Assembly (NCBI RefSeq): GCF_050433125.1
Contig: NZ_JBNPXV010000001.1
Location: 620,001 to 684,000, forward strand
From: Roseimarinus sediminis
GTDB taxonomy: Bacteria; Bacteroidota; Bacteroidia; Bacteroidales; Prolixibacteraceae
Reading direction: 5' to 3'
DNA: 64,000 nucleotides
Made by a program: the position numbers and the translations under genes. The notes below the pieces were generated by a model. It was given only the letters and a program-made list of their open reading frames with translations. It was not told where the DNA came from and ran no database searches. Positions within the stretch are counted from its first letter, which is position 1. The number at the start of each line of letters is the position of its first letter. Positions 44,596-53,900 of the stretch are shown piece after piece.

Positions 44596-45597
44596 ATGGC
44601 AAAAGTTAAAAAAAATAAAAAGAATCAGGACCAGATGTCTTTCCTTGAACATCTCGAGGAATTAAGGTGGCATGTAGTGCGTGCTGCCCTGGGTGCCCTT
44701 GCTGTAACCATCGCAGCATTTATGAACCGTGATTTTATTTTCAACCAGGTGATATTGAAGCCCAAAAGCCCTGATTTCCCCACCAACTTGTTTTTTGCCA
44801 GGGTAAGCGACTGGCTGAATCAACTCCTGAACACCAACAGCGATGCGCTGGCCATCAATACCCAGCCCCTCAACATCGTGAATATCGAAATGGCGGGTCA
44901 GTTTATTTCTCACATTAAGGTTTCGCTGGTAGCCGGCATCATTGTTGCCAGTCCGTATATTTTTTGGGAAGTATGGCGCTTTATTAAACCTGCCTTGCAT
45001 TCGAGTGAATCGAAATACGCTTCGGGTGCGGTTTTTTATACTTCCGTTTTGTTTTTGCTGGGAACCCTGTTCGGCTATTATGTGATTACCCCCTTATCAA
45101 TCCATTTCCTAAGCAGCTACAATGTGAGTCAGGAAGTAGCCAATACCATTAAACTTAATTCCTACATCGGCACCGTCACTTCGGTTACTTTTGCTTCAGG
45201 TATAATTTTTGAACTTCCCATTGCGGTGTACTTTTTAAGTAAAGTGGGGCTGCTCACACCGCAATTCATGCGAAAATACCGAAAACACGCCTATGTACTG
45301 CTGCTCATTTTGAGTGCCATTATCACCCCCCCCGATGTTTTTAGTCAGATATTGGTTTGCTTCCCGCTGATCATTCTTTATGAAATAAGTGTATTTATTT
45401 CGCGTTACATAGTTGGGAAACAGGAAAAACGCGAACAGGAGGATGATGTTCGTTCAAGACGAGAGCATAGCAGGAAAGTCAATCCTGAAATGGAAAAACA
45501 AAGACGTACTTTTTTAGACGGAAGCGAAGAAGCAGAGCAGGAGCAAGCTGAAAATAAGAACAACACAAAAGCTGACAAAGATGAAACTGAGGGCTGA
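44596..45597 (+). CDS. tatC: Sec-independent protein translocase TatC
   Basis: A 333-residue inner-membrane core of the twin-arginine export system, which moves folded proteins. The start at 44596 is chosen because the -7 box covers the upstream GTG. The cytoplasmic N-terminal motif that binds signal peptides is present (MSFLEHLEELRWHVVRA). Six helices follow, with the conserved FWEVWRFIKPALHSSE and the acidic FASGIIFELPIAVYF. The protein is longer than typical TatC because it has a charged, Glu- and Lys-rich tail of about 70 residues (DVRSRREHSRKVNPEMEKQR and onward). No tatA gene is adjacent. The stop overlaps the start of lptB by 17 bases. Confidence 0.96.
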   Translation: MAKVKKNKKNQDQMSFLEHLEELRWHVVRAALGALAVTIAAFMNRDFIFNQVILKPKSPDFPTNLFFARVSDWLNQLLNTNSDALAINTQPLNIVNIEMAGQFISHIKVSLVAGIIVASPYIFWEVWRFIKPALHSSESKYASGAVFYTSVLFLLGTLFGYYVITPLSIHFLSSYNVSQEVANTIKLNSYIGTVTSVTFASGIIFELPIAVYFLSKVGLLTPQFMRKYRKHAYVLLLILSAIITPPDVFSQILVCFPLIILYEISVFISRYIVGKQEKREQEDDVRSRREHSRKVNPEMEKQRRTFLDGSEEAEQEQAENKNNTKADKDETEG

Positions 45598-46378
45598 AAA
45601 CATTGTTAAAAAATACAGGAAACGAACGGTTGTAAAGGGAGTTTCCATTGAACTCAATCAGGGCGAAATTGTAGGTTTGCTTGGACCTAACGGTGCCGGT
45701 AAAACCACCTCGTTTTACATGATTGTTGGTTTGATTCAGCCCAATGGCGGCAAAATTTTCATCGACGATGAGAACATCACCAAACTGCCGGTTTATAAAA
45801 GAGCTCAGAAAGGCATTGGTTACCTGGCTCAGGAAGCTTCGGTATTCAGGCATCTGAGTGTTGAAGACAACATCAGGGCCGTACTTGAGATGACCCGCTT
45901 ATCGCATGAAGAACAGCGTGATAAAATGGAATCGCTCATCTCGGAATTCGGCCTTAATAAGGTACGAAAAAGTAAGGGCATTCAGCTGTCGGGAGGAGAA
46001 CGCCGCCGTACCGAAATTGCCAGAGCACTCGCCATCGATCCGAGTTTCATCCTGCTCGACGAACCCTTTGCCGGGGTTGATCCCATTGCCGTAGAAGACA
46101 TTCAAAACATTGTTTACCACTTAAAAGACCGAAATATCGGGATCCTTATCACCGACCATAACGTACACGAAACACTGGCCATTACCGACCGGTCGTACCT
46201 GCTTTTTGAAGGCTCCATCTTAAAGGCTGGAGCAGCCGATGAACTTGCAGCCGACGAAATGGTGCGTAAAGTGTACCTGGGGCAGAATTTCGAACTTCGA
46301 AAAACCCGGGAGAAATTTGAGCAGCGCCCAATCAGGCCTTCATCAGTTGAGAAGGACTCAACTGGTAACGCTCCTTAA
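45581..46378 (+). CDS. lptB: LPS export ATP-binding protein LptB
   Basis: A 265-residue ABC ATPase that powers lipopolysaccharide transport by LptFG. Walker A is LLGPNGAGKTTSFYMIVGL, the signature LSGGERRRTEIARALAIDP, Walker B FILLDEPFAGVDPIAVEDI and the switch His is in LITDHNVHETL. The GIGYLAQEASVFRHLSVEDN segment is diagnostic for LptB. The gene starts inside tatC. Its last 47 bases overlap the end of the convergent hybrid regulator gene, so the C-terminal tail and the regulator's last residues are encoded by the same DNA on opposite strands. Confidence 0.97.
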   Translation: MKLRAENIVKKYRKRTVVKGVSIELNQGEIVGLLGPNGAGKTTSFYMIVGLIQPNGGKIFIDDENITKLPVYKRAQKGIGYLAQEASVFRHLSVEDNIRAVLEMTRLSHEEQRDKMESLISEFGLNKVRKSKGIQLSGGERRRTEIARALAIDPSFILLDEPFAGVDPIAVEDIQNIVYHLKDRNIGILITDHNVHETLAITDRSYLLFEGSILKAGAADELAADEMVRKVYLGQNFELRKTREKFEQRPIRPSSVEKDSTGNAP

Positions 46379-49300
46379 AGCATTTGCTGAAATATCCTGC
46401 ATCGGAGAAGCCGGTCAGAAAGGCAGTTTCCGAAACGTTGTAAGCACCTGTCTCGATTAGTTTACGGGCTTTAACGAGCCGGTATTCTTTTACAAAGTCG
46501 ATGGGAGACAGCCCGGTTAAGCCTTTCATTTTTTCATAAAATTTACTTCGTCCCATTCCCAGTTCGATGTAAAGGGTTTCCATTTTAAAGCCCGGATCTG
46601 CCAGATGTTCTTCGATCACTTCGCGGCATCGGGTCAAAAAAGCAGCATCCCTTTCAGTCAGCTGAAGTTGTCCTTCTGACAAAAATCCGTCATGTTGTAC
46701 GCCCGAAAAACTTTGTCTTAGCTGCTTTCGCTGGTTCAGCAGGTTCTCGATCTGGGCATGTAGCTGCATGCTGTTAAAGGGTTTTGTCAGGTAAGCATCC
46801 GCTCCGTACTTCAAACCTTCAATCTTACTTTCGACCGATGCACGGGCGCTAAGCAGTACCACAGGGATGTGGCTGGTTTCGAAGTTGTTCTTCAGCGTTT
46901 CGAGCAGTTCAAAACCATTCATTTCGGGCATCATCACATCCGATACAACAAGGTCGGGTTGTTCCGAAGCCGCACGTTGCATGCCCTCTCTGCCGTTTTC
47001 AGCTAAAATAACACGGTAAGCCGCTTCCAGTTGCAAACCCAGGAAACGTCTGAGGTCATCATCGTCTTCAACAATTAAAATCATGGGCAGGTTAGCTGAA
47101 AGCGATGCAGCCAGGGGCAGTGTTTCTTTTTCCTCATGAATTTCCCTTGCTTCCTGTTTGCCGGCTTCGTCTTCGGTGCCCGGTTGACATTGTGAATCAC
47201 CTGCAAAGGAGGCAACAAAACATGCACCAGCTCCCGGCCCCGGCTCATAGTGCAAATCGCCCCGATGAAGCTGCATGATTTCTTTCGATAGCGACAATCC
47301 AATACCGGTACCCGGTTCAGCATGACGTGCATCGTGGCTCGAAAAAAGGGTAAACAATGACTTGATCTGGGCTGAAGCAATTCCTCTGCCATTATCAAGT
47401 ACCTTTATTTCAGGGCCGGTTTTATTACGTTTCGAATCATTCACGATTATTTTAACGTGGCCGCCTTTGGGCGTAAACTTAAAGGCATTCGACAGCAAAT
47501 TGAAAAGTACGGTATCGATCTTTTCTTCATCAAGCTTTGCAATCACCGGTTTTTCCGGAACTTCGAGGGTGAGTTGGATTTGTTTTGAAGCAGCCAGCTC
47601 TTCAAAATTTTTACTTACCCTGCCGGCCAGTTCCACAAGATCGACATTGTGTAGAACCAGGTTCATCTTTTTGCTTTGAATTTTTCGTAAATCGAGCAGC
47701 TGATTGACCAGCCGGTGCAATCGTTGGGCGTTCTGTTCAATCAATTCGGCATAAACTTTACCCTTCCTGCTCAGTTGTTCATTTCTTTTCAATTCTTTCG
47801 ATGGTCCAAGGATCAGCGTCAACGGGGTTCGCAATTCATGCGAAATATTGGTGAAGAAACTGACCCTGGCATTGGTGATTTCCTTTTCGATAATCACCTT
47901 GTTGCGCAAGTGGATTATGGTGGTAATAATACGTCGCGACAGCTCTGCAAGCACAATCATTACAAGCAGATACAAAGCATAGGCCCAGGTGGTTTTCCAA
48001 ATGGGTGGTGCAATGGTGATGCTTAATGTTGCCGGCTTACTTAATTGTTTTAGTTCGGGATTTGACAAAGCCACCCTGAACAGGTATTCACCATAAGGTA
48101 CCTGAGCATAATCGGCCTGGTTTACTGCGTTGGCCTTTCGCCACTCCGTGTCGTAGCCTTCGAGCTGATATACGTACTGAAGCTGCTCGTTCAGTTTATA
48201 GTCTAATCCGGCCCAGCGAATTCCAAATACATTCTGCTTGTGTTTCAAACGAAGCGCGGAGGTTTCAATAAGTGCCTGCTCCAGCACACTTTCTGCACCA
48301 GGGGCCTGCTCCTCGCCAAAAAGATGAAAACCGGTCAGATAAAGAGCTACTTTTTTGGGTTCCCGCTTGAAGGAGTCGGGCTGAAAAACATACACACCGT
48401 TGTTGGCGCCCATGCAAATTGAACCATCCGATCGAACCGTGACAGCTCCTTCGGAGAAACCCGAAGACGTGAGCCCGTCGTTTTGACTGTAAGTTTCAAA
48501 AAGGCTTGTTTCGGGATGAAAGGAAGCGATCCCGTTTTCGGTGGCCATCCACAAAGTTCCGTTTCGATCGGGTACGATGGTGAATAGCATGTCGCTGGGC
48601 AAGCCGTCGTTTTTGGTCCATACCCTGAATGCCATGCTGTCGGCAGTATCGATGTTGTATTTGACCATGGCCAGGCCACCACCCAGCGACGACAACCACA
48701 CCTGTCCGTTGGTGTCGGGATAAATCCAGAATAGGTCGTTACTGTGTAAGCCGGTGGTATTCGAGCTGTTATAAAAAGAAAAATTGAAGGGCTGCGTCCC
48801 GGTTTCTTTGAGCAACAGCATGCCGCCGGTTGTACCGGCCCACAATGAACCATTATGGTCGCATACCACATGGCGCACTCTTTTTGCCTTTTCATCGTCG
48901 ATGTGATACAAGCCGTTACCCGGATGATGAAATTTACTTCCATCTTTAAGGTTGAGTCCACCGCCATAAGTGCCAATCCAAATTCGATTTTGCAGATCTT
49001 CGGTGATTGAATAAATGTTGTTGCTCGAAATGGAAAACGCCTTGTTGCTTTCATGGGTATAATGAACAACATCAAATTCGAGTTCCCCCTTTGGAGTAAG
49101 TTGAAAAAGTCCGTTTCCTTTTGTTCCCAGATAAATCATTCCCCTGCTGTCCTCAAACAGGGCATAAATGCGTCCAATTGCTTGATTGTTGAGGGTGTTG
49201 ATCCGCTTTAACAGCTTAAAATAACGATCGAAAATGAATAATTCCTGATTTTTGCTTGCCATCCACAGCTTGCCGTTCCGGTCTTCGAGCAGGGCGCGCA

Positions 49301-50660
49301 CTTCGTTGGCAATGCTGAAATTTGATCTCGACTCGGGCTGAATCAGGCGGAAGCGCTGATCAACAAAGGTTATTTTATCGATGCCTTTAAAATAAGTGCT
49401 CAGCCAGAGTACCCCGTCGGGATCTTTGTAAAAGCAATTCACAAAATTGGAGATTTTGCTTTGAGGGTCATTGGGCCGGTTGTAAAAATAAAGCAGCTCA
49501 TCGCTGGCTTCATCGTAATAGCCAAAACCGCCACCTTTCAATGTCAACCAAACCACCGATTGGGCATCCTCCATGATTCCGCACTGAGCTGTAGTCCGCA
49601 CGTCGGGGTGAACGGCCAGTTCCTGTGTATAGCGGCGATGGATTCCGGTATTCAAATCGATTTTTGAAATCCCGGCGGTATTGGTTTCAACCCACAGTCG
49701 CCTTTGTGAGTCGGCAAACATCTTTAAAACCACCTCCATTTCGGCAAACTGAAATTGACTTGTAAGCTTGGCCTCTTTTTCATTGTAAACAAAAATGCCC
49801 GACCCGCGTGTGCCAATATAAATTTCACTTCCTGAACTTCCATCGATGCTTGAAACAGCATGATCCGAAACTTCCAGCAATTCGGCAGCATCTGTTTCGG
49901 GCTTGTAGGTAATCAGACGGCCATTGTCTGTTCCAAAATAGCAAGATGCAGGCGATGCATAAAATGCAGTGATCCGGTTTTGCTGAAAAAGCAAGCGGGA
50001 TAAATTCTTGCTTTCTTTCCGGTAATAAGCATCGGAGCTTTCATCGTAGGCAAGACAATGCATGCCTTTGTTGCTGCTGATCCAAACATTGCCAAAATGA
50101 TCAGGACTGACCCCGTAAACATGCTTTCCAATCAAAGCCTCTGGCAGATTGTCGTTGATGCTGATTGTTTTAAACTGATTGCTCAAGGTATCGGTAACAA
50201 TTCTGAAAACCCCTTTTTTATTCGTTGCAATCCAAACATCGCCGCTATTCAGCGGAAAAACGCCCACCACTGCATTGTTGGTCAACGAATCGTTGATGGC
50301 AGGCAAGGGTTCAAACTGTTCACTTTTACGGTTCAACCTGAAGGTTTTCGCATCGTAGGTGAGCACCCAGATATTGCCATGAAGGTCTTCCCAAAATTTT
50401 TCAATACGGTTGGAGCTGCCGCTTTCTGCTGTTGCATCCGATGGTTTAAACGTTTTGAATTCATTTCCATCGTAACGGTTGATCCCATCCCAGGTGGCAA
50501 ACCACATGAAGCCACGGCCATCTTTTAACATGGCGGATACACTGCCGTGTGAAAGCCCGTCGTCGGTCGACAGGTGGTCGAATACACAGTCGTGCCAGGC
50601 TGCTTTTAACTGGCTTGTTAAAAGTATAAAAATTACCACCCAAAATATTCGAACTTTCAT
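46332..50660 (-). CDS. Hybrid two-component system regulator (HTCS)
   Basis: A 1442-residue one-protein two-component system. The start at 50660 (MKVRIFWVVIF) gives a signal peptide; upstream in-frame codons add only a non-signal extension. The periplasmic sensor contains many two-component propeller repeats (GRGFMWFATWDGINRYDG, GNIWVLTYD, GKLWMASKN, GTLWMATENGI) and a Y_Y_Y domain. A helix near residue 895 leads to HisKA (NISHELRTPLTLILGP, about 940) and HATPase (LLSNAFKFTPKG, DNGRGIAS, GTGIGLSLSK). A receiver domain at about 1190 (VVSDVMMPEMNG) and an AraC helix-turn-helix at about 1335-1430 (ETAFLTGFSDAGYFSKCFKE) complete it. HTCS proteins sense oligosaccharides. The divergent pectinesterase gene is the likely target. 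Confidence 0.97.
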   Translation of the reverse strand: MKVRIFWVVIFILLTSQLKAAWHDCVFDHLSTDDGLSHGSVSAMLKDGRGFMWFATWDGINRYDGNEFKTFKPSDATAESGSSNRIEKFWEDLHGNIWVLTYDAKTFRLNRKSEQFEPLPAINDSLTNNAVVGVFPLNSGDVWIATNKKGVFRIVTDTLSNQFKTISINDNLPEALIGKHVYGVSPDHFGNVWISSNKGMHCLAYDESSDAYYRKESKNLSRLLFQQNRITAFYASPASCYFGTDNGRLITYKPETDAAELLEVSDHAVSSIDGSSGSEIYIGTRGSGIFVYNEKEAKLTSQFQFAEMEVVLKMFADSQRRLWVETNTAGISKIDLNTGIHRRYTQELAVHPDVRTTAQCGIMEDAQSVVWLTLKGGGFGYYDEASDELLYFYNRPNDPQSKISNFVNCFYKDPDGVLWLSTYFKGIDKITFVDQRFRLIQPESRSNFSIANEVRALLEDRNGKLWMASKNQELFIFDRYFKLLKRINTLNNQAIGRIYALFEDSRGMIYLGTKGNGLFQLTPKGELEFDVVHYTHESNKAFSISSNNIYSITEDLQNRIWIGTYGGGLNLKDGSKFHHPGNGLYHIDDEKAKRVRHVVCDHNGSLWAGTTGGMLLLKETGTQPFNFSFYNSSNTTGLHSNDLFWIYPDTNGQVWLSSLGGGLAMVKYNIDTADSMAFRVWTKNDGLPSDMLFTIVPDRNGTLWMATENGIASFHPETSLFETYSQNDGLTSSGFSEGAVTVRSDGSICMGANNGVYVFQPDSFKREPKKVALYLTGFHLFGEEQAPGAESVLEQALIETSALRLKHKQNVFGIRWAGLDYKLNEQLQYVYQLEGYDTEWRKANAVNQADYAQVPYGEYLFRVALSNPELKQLSKPATLSITIAPPIWKTTWAYALYLLVMIVLAELSRRIITTIIHLRNKVIIEKEITNARVSFFTNISHELRTPLTLILGPSKELKRNEQLSRKGKVYAELIEQNAQRLHRLVNQLLDLRKIQSKKMNLVLHNVDLVELAGRVSKNFEELAASKQIQLTLEVPEKPVIAKLDEEKIDTVLFNLLSNAFKFTPKGGHVKIIVNDSKRNKTGPEIKVLDNGRGIASAQIKSLFTLFSSHDARHAEPGTGIGLSLSKEIMQLHRGDLHYEPGPGAGACFVASFAGDSQCQPGTEDEAGKQEAREIHEEKETLPLAASLSANLPMILIVEDDDDLRRFLGLQLEAAYRVILAENGREGMQRAASEQPDLVVSDVMMPEMNGFELLETLKNNFETSHIPVVLLSARASVESKIEGLKYGADAYLTKPFNSMQLHAQIENLLNQRKQLRQSFSGVQHDGFLSEGQLQLTERDAAFLTRCREVIEEHLADPGFKMETLYIELGMGRSKFYEKMKGLTGLSPIDFVKEYRLVKARKLIETGAYNVSETAFLTGFSDAGYFSKCFKERYQLSPSQLMKA

Positions 50661-50963
50661 CATGAAGCAAGTGACCCGTTTACAACAAAAGTAAGCATTT
50701 GACAACAATAAAAACCGGTAAATATTTCCCGAATAGCGAGCCAAAGGCCAAATGTAAGTGCAAGAACACGACACCTGCTATCCATGCAAAACACAGATTA
50801 GCAGGCCTGAATCGTCGTTTTATGAACTTGTTGTTCACTTACCCGCTCAACTTTGATTCATTCGGTAATAATTACCTGTTCTGCGGTAAATTTTCCAGGC
50901 CGCTTGTTGCCGGCTCCACTAAATTTACCACTCAATGACTAACACACAATTAAATACATTACT
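50661..50963. other. Divergent control region between HTCS and pectinesterase genes
   Basis: 303 bp without a supportable gene. A CAACTTTG at 50848-50855 is one base off the -7 consensus and reads toward the pectinesterase gene. No clear repeated binding site was found by eye. Confidence 0.5.
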
Positions 50964-53900
50964 ATGAAACAAATCAGTACAATCTTATTCATGGCCATCA
51001 TGCTGGCATTTACCAGTGTAAGTGCTCAGATGGCCGGCACCTACTCGTACGACTTCAGAGATGGTACCATCATCAGTAAGGGGCAGAGCGACGATGGCAA
51101 GCTCAGCCTGACGGGAAACTACAGCCACCACGGAGATAAATATGGCCTGAACATGAAAGTAGACGGCACCATCGACATTGTGGTCGATGGCAGCAGTACG
51201 CTTCAATTTCTGGGCTCCGCTTATTCGTCACTCAACATGGTGGGGACCGCCGCCACCGAAGGAGACCTCGGAACACAAAATACGAAAGTGGCCAATGACC
51301 TGAGCGACACCTACAATTTTGTTTATTCGGGTGGAGAAGCCACGCTTCATTTCAAAACCATTGCCGGATCGGGCAACGATTTGTATCTCCCCCTGATCGA
51401 CATCATTCCCGCACAGGACGGAAGCCTGGCAACAGCAGCCGAAAAAGACATTATTTATTCCTTCGATTTGCGGAATGGAAGCATAATTCCCAACGAAACC
51501 AGCCTGAACGGCAATTACACCATTGAAAAGGGCTTGTTTAAAATTGAAAGCGGATCGAGCAATGCCTACGGTTACAATGGCGATCAGCACGGATCAATTC
51601 TTAAAACCGGAAACCAGATTACCTTACAGCTGGCTGGCAACTCCTACATAAAAATAGGCGGCTGTCAGTATTCTAACGGAAGCATCAGCGTGAGTGCCGA
51701 AAACGGGGCATTTGATGTAAACAGTCAGCCGTCGCAAACTGCTGAATGCTATCACAACGATGGCTCAAGCATCGACTTTCTGTATGCAGGCGATGCAGGA
51801 TCGGTTGTACTGACCTTCGAAGGTACCACCTACATCCCGCTCATCGAAATTGTTCCTGTTCCCTTTGAAGTAACATTCGAAGCGTGGGTGCAAAAAACAG
51901 GAACCATCAGTATTAATGAAACGGTCATTAGCTATACTGCCGGCGAAAAATCGACCGACAATCCGACAGTAAGTGTAAGCGAAGGCACCGTGATCAGCTC
52001 GACTCCCGAAAGCGCATCCCTACGCATTGATCTTGCGGGCCAGGCACTTTCGGCTTACAGCCCAACCGTGTCGGGTGATATTGCAAAGGCTGAAATCTCG
52101 GGCGATTCGATCTTTCTGACTTTTAACGACGAAAGCACAAAGCCTGCACACTATTTACTGCTCGTTGCCGACAACAGCCAAACGGTGAAGGCTGAAGCAG
52201 GAAAGACCTATATATACAATTTTGCCGATGGCAGCGTGCTTCCTCAAACCAGCTACAAAAGCCTGCGCTACACCACTTTTGTAAGCAGTGACGGCCTGCT
52301 CACCTTGAACAGCAATACCGACAACGAAGCGGGTCAATATGGTTATCACGACGCTTCGCATGGTGCCGTGTTCTTTTCCGGAAATTCAATGGACATTGTT
52401 GTTGCAGGCAATGCCACCATCAGTTTTATCACCTGCACCTACGGTTCGGCTGTTGATGCTATTTTCGAAATAAGTGATGCTTCAGGCAAGGTGCTCGGAT
52501 CGGCAGCTGCACAGAATATTGGCGGCAACGACGGTGCAGCCAGTAGTTTTTCGTACACCGGGAATGCCGGTGTACTTACCGCCACTTTAAAGAGTGCCGA
52601 ATTTCCAACAGCTGAAATTTACATCCACGGTGTGACCATCGAAAATGCAGCTGAAATTATTTCGTCAAATGGTAAGGCCGATGTTTGGGACTTTGGCGCA
52701 GAACAACTGGACACCAGCCTATACAATAACCTGCTCGATGAAGCAGCCATCAATGCCTGGTACGATGAAGCCGTGACGAAGGGTAGCAGCGGAAATAACC
52801 TTCCTTCGTTCACAGCCGGTGTGTTGAGCTGGGTTGGAGGCGGAAACGACCGCCTGCGCACCTCCAATACCAAGCTGACCCGCTACGACGAGAATCTCTC
52901 GGGTGTTGAAGGATATACCGGAAGAATCTATGTGAACTCGGCAGCCAATTCGGGCCGGTTCATGAGTCTTACCCTCAGTGAAGACGATGAGCTCACCGTG
53001 ATGGCGCTTTCTCAGTCGGCCGGAGGAAAACTGACCTTCGAATATGTGCCTGATCCTTCATCCCAAACCGATGTGCTGGATCTTCCCGGCGAGCTCACCG
53101 AACTCCAATATGTGGCCAAACAGGCAGGAACCTATCACATTTACGACAGTCAGGACAAACCCAGCTATTATCGCATCTATCGTCGCGATGCACGATACAT
53201 TGCACTTTCGGGAAGTATTGATGTGAGCAATGCAGCAGGTATACCCGACAACTACAATGTGGTTTTCACCAACCAGGCTGGAAAAAGCTGGAAAGCCACC
53301 ATGAGCGGCAATAACTACAGCCTAAAACTTCCATTGGGATTCAGTTATGAACTGAGTCTCGAAAATGCCAATGGTTACATTATCAGCAATGAAAACACAC
53401 TGAGCATCGATGAGAACACCAATAAGCACGATGTTGTCATTCAAAAAGTAGCACTTTATACTGTTAGCGGTTCAATTAAAGGACTCGACGGACATCTTGG
53501 AGCACTCACGATGGAATTTGTTCCCGACCCGGCTGCCAACAAGCTCTTTGTGCCTCAGCCACAAATCGACGCCGAAAATGCAAGTTATACCGTTCAGCTT
53601 GAAGCCAACTGCACCTATACCGTTGAGGCCTTTGGTGTCAACGACTTTTTCCTTCCTGTAAATACCATCGAGATTGAGGAGGCCGATGCGACCATCGATC
53701 TGACTTTCGAAGCTAAACCTGTGTATGCTGTTTCAATCGAAGCCAATGGTTTAAATGAAGAGCAAAAAGCGAAGCTGGGATTAACTTTTACCCATCTCAA
53801 CGAAGAAGCCTATCAGTATACTTTTGCCAACATCACAGACATTGCCCTGCGCGACGGTGTTTACAGCATTGCTTACAGCGGGCTCGACGAGTATCCTGTG

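Noticed and set aside
48347..49075. A 242-codon open frame inside the HTCS gene on the same strand
   Set aside because: It is a shifted frame of the propeller repeats and the HTCS frame explains the region fully.
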